From Paracoccus zhejiangensis (GTDB taxonomy: Bacteria > Pseudomonadota > Alphaproteobacteria > Rhodobacterales > Rhodobacteraceae), in assembly GCF_002847445.1 (NCBI RefSeq), contig NZ_CP025431.1, forward strand, positions 203,362 to 267,361: a DNA stretch of 64,000 bases, in the 5' to 3' direction. This document shows, piece after piece, positions 1 to 9,303 of this stretch (its first letter is position 1; each line of letters begins with the position of its first letter). The position numbers and the translations under genes are program-made. The notes under the pieces were generated by a model. The model worked only from the letters and a program-made list of their open reading frames with translations. It was not told the DNA's origin and did no database searches.

Positions 1-500
1 TGGCAACCGTCGGCATCCTGTTCCAGAACCCCGAGCACCAGATCATCTTCCCGCGCGTCGATGAGGAGATCGCCTTTGGCCTGCGCCAGCAGGGCCAAGG
101 CAAGACCGAGGCCGCCGAGGGCGCCCGCGCGGTGCTGGCCGGGTTCGACAAGCTGCACTGGCAGGACGCGCCCATCGCGGCGCTGTCGCAGGGGCAGAAG
201 CATCTGGTCTGCATGATGGCGGTGCTGGCCATGCGGCCAAGGCTGATGATCCTCGATGAACCCTATGCCGGTCTCGACATCCCGACGCGGCGGCAATTGC
301 AGCGCTACCTGAACCGGGCAGAGACGCGGCTGTTCCACATCTCGCATGACCCCGCCGATCTGGCTGATTGCGATCGGGTCTTCTGGCTGGATCAGGGGCG
401 CATTCTGGCACAGGGCGCACCCGGCCCGGTGCTGGCCGACTTCACCACCGAGATGAACCGCTTGGGAGAGCTTGATGATCTCGCTGACCTCGCCGGTTGA
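1..500 (+). CDS. bioM: BioM, ATPase of the biotin ECF transporter (5' end outside window)
   Basis: This is the C-terminal part of an energy-coupling-factor ABC ATPase, the motor subunit that works with BioN and BioY to import biotin. The reading frame is open from base 3. It shows the Q-loop (FQNPEHQ), a degenerate signature (LSQGQK), Walker B (LMILDEPYAGLD) and the switch histidine (ISHD). Walker A lies upstream of the window. The 3' end overlaps the bioN start by 26 bases, so the two are translationally coupled. Assignment to BioM rather than another ECF ATPase rests mainly on the adjacent bioN and bioY. Confidence 0.9.
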   Translation, partial: ATVGILFQNPEHQIIFPRVDEEIAFGLRQQGQGKTEAAEGARAVLAGFDKLHWQDAPIAALSQGQKHLVCMMAVLAMRPRLMILDEPYAGLDIPTRRQLQRYLNRAETRLFHISHDPADLADCDRVFWLDQGRILAQGAPGPVLADFTTEMNRLGELDDLADLAG

Positions 501-1092
501 GACCCGCGCCCATCGCTGGCCGGCCGGCGCGAAGCTGGCGGCGCTGTGTCTCGCCTCGACCGGGCTGTTCCTGACCGATAGCCTGACGGTGCATCTTGCC
601 GCGCTGGCCGTCGTCCTTGCCCTCTATGCCGCGCCGGGCCGGGTGTTCCTCGCCGCCGGGATGCACCACCTGCGAGTCGTGCTGCCCTTCGTCCTGCTGC
701 TGATGGTCTGGCATCTCGTCACCGGAGAGCTGCGGGCCGGCGTGTTGATCATCTTGCGCATGGTGGTGCTGGTGGCGCTGGCCAATCTGGTCACCATGAC
801 CACGCGGCTCAGCGACATGACCGATCTGGTCCACCGCCTGACCGCGCCGCTGCGACGCCTCGGCCTGCCGGCTCATCTCCTGGAGACCGCGATCCCGCTG
901 GTCATCCGCTTCATCCCCGTGCTGGTCGCCCGCGCCGAAACGCTGGCCGAAGCCTGGCGTGCCCGGTCCCGCCGCCGGCCCGGCTGGCGCCTGATCTTTC
1001 CGCTGATGCTTCACGCGCTGGACGATGCCGACCATGTCGGCGAGGCTTTGCGCGCGCGCGGCGGCCCCCTTGGACATAAGAGACCGGAGTAA
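475..1092 (+). CDS. bioN: BioN, transmembrane T component of the biotin ECF transporter
   Basis: This is a CbiQ/EcfT-family membrane protein of about 205 residues with four to five hydrophobic segments. Near the C-terminus it has an Ala-Arg-rich cytoplasmic motif (AWRARSRRRP) of the kind that couples EcfT proteins to their ATPases. An ATG at 475 directly follows a TTG at 472; the ATG is the more likely start. It overlaps the end of bioM and is followed by bioY after 4 bases, giving the order bioMNY in one operon. The family is well known; the biotin specificity comes from the BioY neighbour. Confidence 0.9.
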   Translation: MISLTSPVETRAHRWPAGAKLAALCLASTGLFLTDSLTVHLAALAVVLALYAAPGRVFLAAGMHHLRVVLPFVLLLMVWHLVTGELRAGVLIILRMVVLVALANLVTMTTRLSDMTDLVHRLTAPLRRLGLPAHLLETAIPLVIRFIPVLVARAETLAEAWRARSRRRPGWRLIFPLMLHALDDADHVGEALRARGGPLGHKRPE

Positions 1093-1096
1093 CCTC

Positions 1097-1672
1097 ATGG
1101 AACGCGACCTTGCCCGCATCGCCCTTTTTGCCGCGCTGATCGCCGCGCTGGGGCTGGTGCCGCAGATCACCCTCGGCTTCGGCGTGCCGATCACCGCGCA
1201 GACCCTTGGCGTCATGCTGGCCGGGGCGGTGTTGGGGGCATGGCGCGGGGCGGCGGCCGCGGCGCTGCTGCTGTTGCTGGTGGCGCTTGGCCTGCCGCTT
1301 CTGTCGGGCGGGCGCGGGGGGCTTGGGGTCTTCGTCGGGCCGACCGCCGGCTTTGCCCTGGGTTTCCCGGTCGCGGCCTTCGCCACCGGGCTTTTCGTCG
1401 AGCATGTGCGCCTGCGATCTGCCGGGCTGACGGCAGGACTGGGCGCGGTCTTCGGCGGTATCCTGATCCTCTACCTTCTCGGCGCCACCGGCCTCTCCCT
1501 CGTCATCGACAAGCCGCTGGCCGAGGCGTTCAAGCTGGTCGCGGTATTCATTCCCGGCGACCTGCTGAAGGCCGTCATCACCGGGCTGCTGGTTCAGGCG
1601 CTGGCACAGGCGCGGCCGCAGGCGCTGGACTGGTATCGCGGTCGCGCGGCTGCGGGTGCGCGACGGCTGTAG
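1097..1672 (+). CDS. bioY: BioY, biotin-binding S component
   Basis: This is a 191-residue, six-helix integral membrane protein of the BioY family, which captures biotin at the membrane. The N-terminal half has the typical pattern of a first helix, then QITLGFGVPITAQTLGVMLAG and a gly-rich GPTAGFALGFPVAAF segment. The ATG at 1097 follows bioN by 4 bases. A longer in-frame upstream reading inside bioN (from 1025) is not expected because the family begins with the ERDLARIALFAALIA helix. No biotin biosynthesis genes are in the window, so this looks like a scavenging operon. Confidence 0.92.
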   Translation: MERDLARIALFAALIAALGLVPQITLGFGVPITAQTLGVMLAGAVLGAWRGAAAAALLLLLVALGLPLLSGGRGGLGVFVGPTAGFALGFPVAAFATGLFVEHVRLRSAGLTAGLGAVFGGILILYLLGATGLSLVIDKPLAEAFKLVAVFIPGDLLKAVITGLLVQALAQARPQALDWYRGRAAAGARRL

Positions 1673-1687
1673 CGGTTCCAGACTAAA

Positions 1688-1712
1688 AACCGATCGGTTC
1701 AGCACGAACCGA
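1688..1712. promoter_or_regulatory. Overlapping palindrome and hairpin after bioY
   Basis: A 12-bp perfect palindrome AACCGATCGGTT (1688-1699) overlaps a 7-bp inverted repeat TCGGTTC-N5-GAACCGA (1694-1712). It lies 16 bases after the bioY stop and about 215 bases before kdgT. It could be a weak terminator or an operator; there is no T-tract. The rest of 1713-1915 holds nothing I can name. Confidence 0.3.
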
Positions 1713-1926
1713 CATGAAATCAGGCTCTTGCGGTATCGCGTGATACCCCCGCCGGCATTGCTGGCCGCCCTCCTCTGTTGTCATCGTTCGGGTCAGAGCT
1801 GACCGGATCACCCCGCCGTCCACACAAGGCATTCCCCGTCAGCCCGACCCTGACCCAAACACCACTCGGGTCCACGCCCAGGCCGCCGCGCGGTTCGGGC
1901 GGCGGACAGATATTCGGAGGAAACCC

Positions 1927-2967
1927 ATGGAAACCCTGTTCAGACAGCTCGGCCGCATCCCCGGCGCGCTGATGATCGTGCCGCTGTTTCTTGGCGCCGT
2001 CGTCGCCAGCCTTGCACCCGGCATTCTCGAGATCGGCAGCTTCACCACCGCGCTGTTCAAAAGCGGCACGCCGGTTCTGATCGGTCTCTTCTTCGTCTGC
2101 GTCGGTTCGCAAATCGATCTGCGCGCGGCGGTCCCGGCGGTCGAGAAGGGCATCGTCCTTTTGCTGGCCAAGTTCGGCATTGCCGCCGCCATCGGCCTTT
2201 CGGTCGCTTTCCTCACGCCCGAGGGTACGCTGTGGGGGCTGCTGCCGGTCGCCATCATCGCCGCCATGTCAAACTCCAACGGTTCGCTGTTCGTCGCGCT
2301 GACCAGCCAGTTCGGCAATCGCAGCGACAAGGGCGCGATCTCGATCCTGTCGATCAATGACGGGCCGTTCCTGACCATGATCGCGCTTGGTGCCGCCGGC
2401 CTGGCGCAGTTCCCGGCGCTGGCGCTGTTCTCGGCCATCTTCCCGATGATCTTCGGCTTCATCCTCGGCAACAGCAGCCCGACGGCGCGGGCCTTTCTCG
2501 CGCCGGGCGAAAAGCTGATCATCCCCTTCGTCGCCTTCGCCATCGGCGCCGGGATCAATTTCGGCGTGCTCCTGAGCTCGGGTGCGGTCGGGGTGATCCT
2601 TGGCCTTGGCACGGTGGTCCTGTCGGGCGGGGCGGCGGTTCTGTGCCTCTGGGTCTGGCATGTGCTACGCCGTCATCCGCGCCCCACGCGCAACCTGGTC
2701 GCCGGGGCGGCCGAGGCCAGCACCGCCGGCAATGCCATCGCCACCCCCGCGGCCATCGCGCTGATCGATCCCTCGCTCGCGCCGATCCAGGGCATCGCCA
2801 CCGCGCAGGTCGCCACCGCGGTTGTCTGCACCGCCTTCACCATGCCCTTCCTGGTGGCCTGGCTGGCCGGCTGGCAGCGCCGCAACGGCATCTCGCCCGA
2901 GGCCGAGGAGGCCTATTATGAAAGCAAATCCGCTGCCGGGCAGACAGCGGCGACCCCTGCGGAATAG
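1927..2967 (+). CDS. kdgT: 2-keto-3-deoxygluconate permease (KdgT family)
   Basis: This 346-residue protein has about ten hydrophobic helices and matches the KdgT family, inner-membrane proton symporters that import 2-keto-3-deoxygluconate, an intermediate of pectin and uronate breakdown. Characteristic segments are TALFKSGTPVLIGLFFVCVG, the SNSNGSLFVALTSQFG stretch in the middle, and TAGNAIATPAAIALIDPS near the C-terminus. The ATG at 1927 has a GGAGG seven bases upstream. It stands alone: no KDG kinase, aldolase or KdgR regulator is next to it, so the actual substrate is inferred from the family only. Confidence 0.85.
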   Translation: METLFRQLGRIPGALMIVPLFLGAVVASLAPGILEIGSFTTALFKSGTPVLIGLFFVCVGSQIDLRAAVPAVEKGIVLLLAKFGIAAAIGLSVAFLTPEGTLWGLLPVAIIAAMSNSNGSLFVALTSQFGNRSDKGAISILSINDGPFLTMIALGAAGLAQFPALALFSAIFPMIFGFILGNSSPTARAFLAPGEKLIIPFVAFAIGAGINFGVLLSSGAVGVILGLGTVVLSGGAAVLCLWVWHVLRRHPRPTRNLVAGAAEASTAGNAIATPAAIALIDPSLAPIQGIATAQVATAVVCTAFTMPFLVAWLAGWQRRNGISPEAEEAYYESKSAAGQTAATPAE

Positions 2968-2992
2968 GCCAGAGCAGCTTTGGAACACGGGG

Positions 2993-3014
2993 CAGGGGGC
3001 GGCGACGCCCCCTG
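2993..3014. terminator. Terminator-like hairpin between kdgT and davB
   Basis: A 9-bp perfect stem CAGGGGGCG-GCGA-CGCCCCCTG lies between the convergent kdgT and lysine monooxygenase genes. It lacks a clear T-tract on either side, but its position between two facing stop codons suggests a bidirectional terminator. Confidence 0.5.
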
Positions 3015-3037
3015 ATGCTTCGCGCCGCGCCGGCTGC

Positions 3038-4687
3038 TCAGTCGTCCAGCGCCACCGGGCCGATCGTTGGCCACAGATCGCCCGGTCCGGGGTTCTGGGC
3101 ATCCGAGGCCCCGCCCAGATGCGTCATCACCCCCCAGACCGCGTTCAGAGCGGTCTGCACCGCGCCCTCGACCCAGGCCGGCGTCCAGCTGATCCCGTCG
3201 CCCGCCAGGAAGATACCGCGCTGTTCATAGGGCATGGCCGATTGCATGAAATGGCCATACATCCGGTGGTTATAGCGGTAATGGCCGGGCAGGGCGCCCT
3301 TGAAGGCGCCCAGGAAATTCTCGTCGCTTTCCCAGCTGACGCAGATCGGGTTGCCGCGGATATGGCTGCGGATGTCGATGCCGGGATAGACCTTGTCCAG
3401 CGCCGCCAATGCCAGCTCCACCCGCTTCTCGGGGCTCAAGGGCAGCACCTTCAGCGCATCCGTCATCCAGGAATAGCTGAGGCAGATCACCGCCGGCTTG
3501 TCGGGGCCATTGTCGAAGAAATAGGTGCCGCGCGTCAGCCGGTCGGTCAGGGTCATCGACAGGATCGGGCGGTCGGTCGCCGGGTCGATGTCGTTCCAGA
3601 AGGGCCGGTCGACCATGACAAAGGTTTTCGCCGCCTGCATGTAGCGGGTGCGGTCCAGTGCCATCCACAGCTTCTGGTCAAAGATCGCCTCGTCCACCGC
3701 GACCGAGGTGGTCAGCAGGTGGCTCTGGCAGGTGACCAGCACCGCCGCGTAATCACGCACGATGCCCCATTGATCGGTGACGGTGAAACCGCCGTTCCGC
3801 CGCCAGATGCGGCTCGCACGCCCCAGCGTCGCCCCGCCGTTCAGGCTGGCGAGCGTGGTGCCCTCGGGCCAATGCGCGCAAGGCGCGGGCTGGCGCCAGA
3901 GGCGGTGCAAGACGTTCTCGACGCCCCCCACGATGAAACGCTGGTGATCGTCCAGTTCCAGCAGGTTCACCCGCAGGATCTCGAGCATCGAGTTCGGGAA
4001 ATCGCTGTCCCACCCGCCGGTGCCGAAACCGACCTGCCCGAAGACCTCGCGGTGGCGGAAGCTGAGCGAACGGAAGGCCTGCGAGGAGACGACGAAATCG
4101 TAAAACGTCCGCTCGTCCCATTTCTCGACCAGCGGGTCCCAGATCTCCTTCAGCCGCGCCACATCGCGGTCGCGCACCGCCTGTTGCAGATCGGCGAAAT
4201 CCGCATGTTCCTGCAGCGCGGCGCGATAGGCCACGGCAACCTCGTGATAGAGGCGCGGCAGATCGTCCAGCGTGCGGGCGAAATGCGTCTCGCCTTCAAG
4301 GTCCACGATGGTCGAGCCGGCGGCGGGGGTCAGCGGGTTGGGGAAGGGCTGGCTCTCTAGCCCGACCAGATCGACATAGTGATAAAAGCCGGTCGAGGAG
4401 ACCGGGAAGCGCATGCCCCCCAGTTCCGCCACCACATCCTCGGTGCCCTCGAAGGTCTCGGAGCGCAGACGGCCACCGAACTTGCCCGACTCGTAGATGA
4501 TCGGGCGCAGGCCCAGCTTCATCAACTCGTGCCCGGCGATGATGCCGGCGGCACCGGCGCCGATGATGGCGACCTCGGTGCCGTGGTGCTCGGCGGGGAT
4601 CGAGCCCAGCCCGGCGGGGTGGCTGATCCAGTCGTCATAGGCAAAGGGGAAATCGGGCCCGAAGGCGGTAACCGGTTTCGTGCTCAT
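3038..4687 (-). CDS. davB: L-lysine 2-monooxygenase (DavB-like flavin amine oxidase)
   Basis: This 549-residue FAD enzyme of the flavin monoamine oxidase superfamily is predicted to convert L-lysine oxidatively to 5-aminovaleramide and CO2. The N-terminus begins with the ITxFGPDFPFA-like block and a HPAGLGSIPAE segment, followed by the dinucleotide-binding motif GAGAAG (residues 43-48), the AELGGMRFPVSSTGFYHYVD block and VGFGTGGWDSDFPNSMLEI. From memory these closely follow Pseudomonas putida DavB, more than tryptophan 2-monooxygenase (IaaM). I chose the ATG at 4687 because a GGGGGAAAG ribosome site precedes it; an in-frame start at 4723 has none. It faces the amidase gene across a 90-base divergent promoter, which matches the davBA pairing. 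Substrate identity (lysine versus another amino acid) is inference. Confidence 0.82.
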   Translation of the reverse strand: MSTKPVTAFGPDFPFAYDDWISHPAGLGSIPAEHHGTEVAIIGAGAAGIIAGHELMKLGLRPIIYESGKFGGRLRSETFEGTEDVVAELGGMRFPVSSTGFYHYVDLVGLESQPFPNPLTPAAGSTIVDLEGETHFARTLDDLPRLYHEVAVAYRAALQEHADFADLQQAVRDRDVARLKEIWDPLVEKWDERTFYDFVVSSQAFRSLSFRHREVFGQVGFGTGGWDSDFPNSMLEILRVNLLELDDHQRFIVGGVENVLHRLWRQPAPCAHWPEGTTLASLNGGATLGRASRIWRRNGGFTVTDQWGIVRDYAAVLVTCQSHLLTTSVAVDEAIFDQKLWMALDRTRYMQAAKTFVMVDRPFWNDIDPATDRPILSMTLTDRLTRGTYFFDNGPDKPAVICLSYSWMTDALKVLPLSPEKRVELALAALDKVYPGIDIRSHIRGNPICVSWESDENFLGAFKGALPGHYRYNHRMYGHFMQSAMPYEQRGIFLAGDGISWTPAWVEGAVQTALNAVWGVMTHLGGASDAQNPGPGDLWPTIGPVALDD

Positions 4688-4777
4688 GCGTCTTTCCCCC
4701 AAGGTTTCCACCCGCATGGTCAATCGCCGCGGATCGGATAAAATGCCCTCGGATTATGGGCTTGGGAGGGGTCGGAA

Positions 4778-5554
4778 GTGAAGCTTGCACTCTGGCAGTC
4801 GCCGCCGGCAAACGGCCGGATTGATGATGTTTTTTCGGCGATCTGTCAGCAGCTGCGGGCAGCCGCCGCCGCCGGGGCAAAACTGCTGGTCGCGCCCGAG
4901 CTGATTCTGCCGGGCTATAATCGGCCTGACCTGCATCGCGAGCTGGCGCAGCCGCTGGACGGCGAATGGATCACCCGGCTGCGCGAGATGGCGCGCGAGG
5001 CCGGGTGCGGCATCTGCCTAGGCTGGGCCGAGCGGGCGGGCGAGGCGGTTTATAACGCCGCCACCACCATCGGGCCTGATGGCGCGGTGCTGTCGCATTA
5101 CCGCAAGATCCAGCTTTTCGGGCCGATGGAGCAGGCGAGCTTTGCCCATGGCAGCCAGCTGGTGCCGGTGGTTTCGCTGGAGGATCAGGAGCTTGCGACG
5201 CTGATCTGCTATGACATCGAGTTTCCCGGCCATGCGGCGGAACTGGCGGCGGGGGGCGCGCGGCTGATCCTTGTGCCGACGGCCAATCCGATGGGCTACG
5301 AGCATGTGCAGCGGGTGCTGGTCCCGGCGCGTGCGCATGAGACCGGGGCGGTGGTCGCCTATGCCAATTTCTGCGGCGCCGAGGGCGGTCTGACCTATGG
5401 CGGGCTGTCGGTCATCGCGGGGCCGGATGGGCAGCCGCTGGCCATGGCGGGCGCCTATGGAGAGGCGCTGCTGGTCGTCGACCTGGCGGCGCTGGACAGC
5501 CTGCCAGCCGCGGCGTTTTCCGAGCAAGCGCAGGAATACCGGCCCGCGCGTTAG
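4778..5554 (+). CDS. davA: 5-aminovaleramide amidohydrolase (DavA-like nitrilase-superfamily amidase)
   Basis: This 258-residue carbon-nitrogen hydrolase would hydrolyse the amide made by the divergent monooxygenase to 5-aminovalerate and ammonia. The nitrilase triad is visible: Glu41 (APE), Lys110 (HYRKIQ) and Cys144 (LICYDIEFP). It also carries LILVPTANP and YANFCGAEGG blocks, which recall P. putida DavA. The start is a GTG at 4778 with GGGAGG about ten bases upstream. In P. putida the two genes sit side by side; here they are divergent, so a shared regulatory region at 4688-4777 probably controls both. Other small amides are possible substrates. Confidence 0.82.
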   Translation: MKLALWQSPPANGRIDDVFSAICQQLRAAAAAGAKLLVAPELILPGYNRPDLHRELAQPLDGEWITRLREMAREAGCGICLGWAERAGEAVYNAATTIGPDGAVLSHYRKIQLFGPMEQASFAHGSQLVPVVSLEDQELATLICYDIEFPGHAAELAAGGARLILVPTANPMGYEHVQRVLVPARAHETGAVVAYANFCGAEGGLTYGGLSVIAGPDGQPLAMAGAYGEALLVVDLAALDSLPAAAFSEQAQEYRPAR

Positions 5555-5555
5555 G

Positions 5556-6281
5556 TCAGGCCCGGTCCTGCCGCCGCCCCTGCCGCAGCAGGATCACTAC
5601 CCCCGCCGCCGCCATGGCGGCCAGCGCGAACCATGTCAGCGCATAGATCAGGTGGGTGTTGCGGAAGGCGATGACGGTCAGCCCGCCGACGGGGTAGCCG
5701 CCGGGCTGTGGCGTGGCATCGGCATCGATGAACAGGGGCGCGACGGGGCCGAGGCTCTTGGCCGCCGCGATGGCCGCAACATCGCGGGAATACCAGCGAT
5801 CCGCTGCCGGGTCGTTCACCCGCAGGAAGCCGCCGCCCGGTTCGGACTGGCGGGCAAGGCCGGTTACGCTGACCTCGCCCATTACCTGCCCCTCGGGTCG
5901 CGTTGCTGGGTCGGCACGCTCGGGCGGCACGAAACCGCGATTGACCAGCACGGTCCCCGCCCCGGTTCGCAGGGGCGTCAGCACCCAGAAGCCGCCGCCA
6001 AGTTCCGTCACCGCCTGCACCAGCGTCTCGGCCCCGTGGTCGAACTGGCCGGTGGCGGTGACATGGCGATAATCCTGTTCGCCGGGCGGGAGGGCGAGAA
6101 GATCGCTCAACCCCACCGGATCGGCCTCGACCCGCACCTCGACCTTCTGGATCAGGTCCAGCTTCCACGCCAGCCGCTGCATCTGCCAGACGCCCAATGC
6201 TGCGAAGCACAGGGTCAGCGCCACGCCAAGGATCAGCGCCAGCCCGACCTGCCAGCGCGGGCGCAGGGTGTCGTGGCTCAA
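5556..6281 (-). CDS. SURF1-family oxidase assembly protein
   Basis: This 241-residue protein has the SURF1 layout: an N-terminal transmembrane helix (about residues 12-32) followed by GVWQMQRLAWK, a periplasmic domain with GQFDHGAE and LVNRGFVPPE, and a second helix near the C-terminus (about 210-232). SURF1 proteins help insert haem into haem-copper oxidases. Its ATG overlaps the cyoD stop by 4 bases (ATGA), so it is the fifth gene of the cyo operon and presumably serves this quinol oxidase, not a cytochrome c oxidase. It ends 2 bases from the convergent davA stop. Confidence 0.92.
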   Translation of the reverse strand: MSHDTLRPRWQVGLALILGVALTLCFAALGVWQMQRLAWKLDLIQKVEVRVEADPVGLSDLLALPPGEQDYRHVTATGQFDHGAETLVQAVTELGGGFWVLTPLRTGAGTVLVNRGFVPPERADPATRPEGQVMGEVSVTGLARQSEPGGGFLRVNDPAADRWYSRDVAAIAAAKSLGPVAPLFIDADATPQPGGYPVGGLTVIAFRNTHLIYALTWFALAAMAAAGVVILLRQGRRQDRA

Positions 6282-6652
6282 TTCGCCGGCGGCTCGGTCA
6301 TCATGCCGGGCATCATGTTGGCATCCATGTGATACATGACCCAGACCGTGCCAACGACGGCGATGACCAGCACGATGATGGTGAAGACGAGCGAGATCAG
6401 CGTCCAGCCGCCCTCGGCCTTGGGGCTCATATGCAGGAAATAGACCATGTGCACGATGATCTGCGCCACGGCGCAGATCAGCACGAGGAAGGCCGTCAGC
6501 CGCTCGGACGAGAAGATGCCGGACATGACCAGGAAGAAGGGAATGGCGGTCAGGATGGCGGCAAGGATGAAGCCGGTGACGTAATCCTGCTTGGTGCCAT
6601 GGGGGAAGGGGGCGGCGTGGGTCTCGTGGTGGCCCTCATGCGGATCGCTCAT
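6278..6652 (-). CDS. cyoD: Cytochrome bo3-type quinol oxidase subunit IV
   Basis: This 124-residue protein has three transmembrane helices and the CyoD pattern HGTKQDYVTGFILAAILTAIPF, then IVHMVYFLHM. Subunit IV stabilises the oxidase and is needed for correct assembly of the metal centres. I chose the ATG at 6652, which shares one base with the cyoC stop (TGATG); a much longer in-frame reading upstream runs antiparallel to cyoC coding sequence and is not real. The His-rich N-terminus (HEGHHETHAA) and Met-rich C-terminus (MDANMMPGMM) are notable for a small metal-enzyme subunit. Confidence 0.95.
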   Translation of the reverse strand: MSDPHEGHHETHAAPFPHGTKQDYVTGFILAAILTAIPFFLVMSGIFSSERLTAFLVLICAVAQIIVHMVYFLHMSPKAEGGWTLISLVFTIIVLVIAVVGTVWVMYHMDANMMPGMMTEPPAN

Positions 6653-7278
6653 CAGATCATCCCCATCAGATAGACAAAGGTGAAGACCCCGATCCAGATC
6701 ACGTCGAGGAAGTGCCAGAACATCGACAGGCATTCCAGCCGCCGCTGGTTGGCGCTGGTCAGCCCGTGCTTGCGGACCTGCAGAACCAGCGCGGCCATCC
6801 AGATCAGGCCGAAGGTCACATGCAGCCCGTGGGTGCCGACGAGGGTGAAAAAGGCCGAGAGGAAGGCCGAACGCCCCGGACCCGCGCCGATATGGATCAG
6901 GTGGTTGAACTCGTAAAGCTCGATGGCAAGGAAGGCGAGGCCAAAGCCCGCCGTGATCCCCAGCCATTTCATCACCTCTTTCTGGTCGCCCCGATGCATC
7001 GCCAGCATGGCAAAGCCATAGGTGATCGAGGAAAACAGCAGCATCGCCGTGTTCAGCGCGATCAGCCACAGGTCGAAGAGTTCCTTCGGCCCCGGCCCGC
7101 CGCCATAGCGATGGCCCAGCACCGCGAAGGTGCCAAAGAGTGTGGCGAAGATGAGGCAATCGCTCATCAGGTAGATCCAGAAGCCAAGCGGCGTGCTGTG
7201 GCCCTCGGGGTGATGCGGCTCCTCTTCCGGGTGGAAGACGCGCGGATCGGTGGGCTCTGTGATGATGGGCGTGCTCAT
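6652..7278 (-). CDS. cyoC: Cytochrome bo3-type quinol oxidase subunit III
   Basis: This 208-residue protein of the haem-copper oxidase subunit III family has five predicted helices, including [43 protein letters not shown] and [17 protein letters not shown]. The [10 protein letters not shown] motif and the HFLDVIWI motif are diagnostic. It overlaps cyoB by 4 bases (ATGA) upstream and cyoD by 1 base downstream, so the operon is tightly translationally coupled. Confidence 0.96.
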   Translation of the reverse strand: MSTPIITEPTDPRVFHPEEEPHHPEGHSTPLGFWIYLMSDCLIFATLFGTFAVLGHRYGGGPGPKELFDLWLIALNTAMLLFSSITYGFAMLAMHRGDQKEVMKWLGITAGFGLAFLAIELYEFNHLIHIGAGPGRSAFLSAFFTLVGTHGLHVTFGLIWMAALVLQVRKHGLTSANQRRLECLSMFWHFLDVIWIGVFTFVYLMGMI

Positions 7279-9293
7279 GCTGTCTGGCCCGCCTGTCCCA
7301 AGGCCCGGCTGCGGGCGTCCTCGGTCGCGGTGACGGTGGCGGCGGGGATGTGGAAGTCGCGGTTATAGTTGAAGGTGTGCAGGATCGAGGCGAGGATCAG
7401 CGCGAGGAAGCTGACGGCGGCCAGCCACCAGATATGCCAGACCAGCGCAAAGCCAAGCGCGGTGCTGATCCCGGCAAGGATGATGCCGGCGCCGGTATTC
7501 CTCGGCATGTGGATCGGCTTGAAGTTCGACAGTGGCCGCTGGTAGCCGTGATCCTTCATGTCTTGCCAGGCATCCACGTCATAGACGACCGGGGTGACGG
7601 CGAAGTTGTAATCGGGCGGTGGCGACGAGGTCGACCATTCCAGCGTCCGCCCGCCCCAGATGTCGCCGGTGGTGTCGCGCAGCTGGTTGCGGTCGCGGAT
7701 CGAGACGTAGAACTGCATCAGCATGGCGCCGATGCCGGCGGCGATCAGCAATGCCCCAAGCGCGGCGATGGCGAAATAGACCTGCAGCGAGGGGTCGTCG
7801 AAGGTGCGCAGGCGCCGCGTCACGCCCATCAGCCCGACGACATAAAGCGGCATGAAGGCGACCCAGAAACCCACCACCCAGCACCAGAAGCTGACCCGGC
7901 CCCAGAACTCGTTCAAGCGGAAGCCGAAGGCCTTGGGCCACCAGTAGTTGATCCCGGCAAAGACGCCATAGACCACGCCGCCGATGATGACATTGTGGAA
8001 ATGCGCGACGAGGAACAGCGAGTTGTGCAGCACGAAATCGGCCGGCGGCACCGCCAGCATCACCCCGGTCATGCCGCCGATGCAGAAGGTCAGCATGAAG
8101 GCCACGGTCCACATCATCGGCAACTCGAACCGGATGCGGCCGCGATACATGGTGAACAGCCAGTTGAACACCTTGGCCCCGGTCGGGATCGAGATGATCA
8201 TCGTGGCGATGCCGAAGAAGCTGTTCACCGAAGGGCCCGAGCCCATGGTGAAGAAATGGTGCAGCCAGACCAGATAGCTGAGGATGGTGATGCAGATGGT
8301 GGCATAGACCATCGAGTTGTAGCCGAACAGCCGCTTGCCGCAGAAGGTCGCGGCGACCTCGGAAAAGATGCCGAAGGCCGGCAGGACGAGGATGTAAACC
8401 TCGGGATGGCCCCAGATCCAGATCAGGTTCACGTAGAGCATGGGGTTCCCACCAAGGTCATTGGTGAAGAAGTTCATCCCCAGGTAACGGTCCAGTGCCA
8501 GCAGTACGAGGGTCGCGGTAAGCACCGGGAAGGTGGCCACGATCAGCACGTTGGTGCAAAGCGCCGTCCAGGTGAAGACCGGCATCCGCATCAGCGTCAT
8601 GCCCGGGCAGCGCATCTTCAGGATCGTCACCAGCAGGTTGATGCCCGAGAGCGTTGTCCCGACCCCGGCGATCTGCAGACCCCAGATATAGTAATCCACC
8701 CCCTCGGTAGGACTGGCGACGATGCCCGAGAGGGGCGGGAAGGCCAGCCAGCCGGTCATGGCGAACTCGCCCACAAACAGCGAGATCATCACCAGAACCG
8801 CGCCGCCCACGGTCATCCAGAAGCTGAAATTGTTCAGGAAGGGGAAGGACACGTCCCGCGCGCCGATCTGCAGCGGCACGACGAAGTTCATCAGCCCGGT
8901 GATGAAGGGCATGGCCACGAAGAAGATCATGATCGTGCCATGGGCAGTGAAGATCTGGTCATAGTGATGGGCGTTCAGATAGCCCTCGGAGCCGTTGAAG
9001 GCCCAGACCTGCTGCAGCCGCATCATGATCGCATCGGCAAAGCCGCGCAGGAACATGACCATGCCGAGGATCATGTACATGATGCCGATCTTCTTGTGGT
9101 CGACGCTGGTCAGCCAGTCGCGCCACAGGTAGCCCCAGAGCCGGAAATAGGTGACCGCCGCGACCAGCGCCGCCCCGCCGATCGCCACGACGGCGAAGGT
9201 GCCAACCACGATCGGTACGTCCAGCGGAAACTTGTCCAGCGTCAGCCGGCCGAAGAGGAAGCTGCTTTCGATCTCGTGCCCGGTGACGGCCAT
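7275..9293 (-). CDS. cyoB: Cytochrome bo3-type ubiquinol oxidase subunit I
   Basis: This 672-residue catalytic subunit reduces oxygen to water with electrons from ubiquinol and pumps protons. All key residues line up with E. coli CyoB at an offset of 12: quinol site Arg83, Asp87, His110 and Gln113; haem ligands His118, His431 and His433; CuB ligands His296, His345 and His346; the cross-linked Tyr300; Glu298 of the D channel and Lys374 of the K channel. It has about 15 transmembrane helices, like CyoB rather than the shorter CoxA. It starts 10 bases after the cyoA stop. Confidence 0.98.
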   Translation of the reverse strand: MAVTGHEIESSFLFGRLTLDKFPLDVPIVVGTFAVVAIGGAALVAAVTYFRLWGYLWRDWLTSVDHKKIGIMYMILGMVMFLRGFADAIMMRLQQVWAFNGSEGYLNAHHYDQIFTAHGTIMIFFVAMPFITGLMNFVVPLQIGARDVSFPFLNNFSFWMTVGGAVLVMISLFVGEFAMTGWLAFPPLSGIVASPTEGVDYYIWGLQIAGVGTTLSGINLLVTILKMRCPGMTLMRMPVFTWTALCTNVLIVATFPVLTATLVLLALDRYLGMNFFTNDLGGNPMLYVNLIWIWGHPEVYILVLPAFGIFSEVAATFCGKRLFGYNSMVYATICITILSYLVWLHHFFTMGSGPSVNSFFGIATMIISIPTGAKVFNWLFTMYRGRIRFELPMMWTVAFMLTFCIGGMTGVMLAVPPADFVLHNSLFLVAHFHNVIIGGVVYGVFAGINYWWPKAFGFRLNEFWGRVSFWCWVVGFWVAFMPLYVVGLMGVTRRLRTFDDPSLQVYFAIAALGALLIAAGIGAMLMQFYVSIRDRNQLRDTTGDIWGGRTLEWSTSSPPPDYNFAVTPVVYDVDAWQDMKDHGYQRPLSNFKPIHMPRNTGAGIILAGISTALGFALVWHIWWLAAVSFLALILASILHTFNYNRDFHIPAATVTATEDARSRALGQAGQTA

Positions 9294-9303
9294 GGCGGAT
9301 CCC

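Noticed and set aside
3038..4687. Assignment of the monooxygenase as tryptophan 2-monooxygenase (IaaM) for auxin synthesis
   Set aside because: The N-terminal and central sequence blocks fit DavB better, and the partner is a nitrilase-type amidase like DavA and not an IaaH-type amidase.
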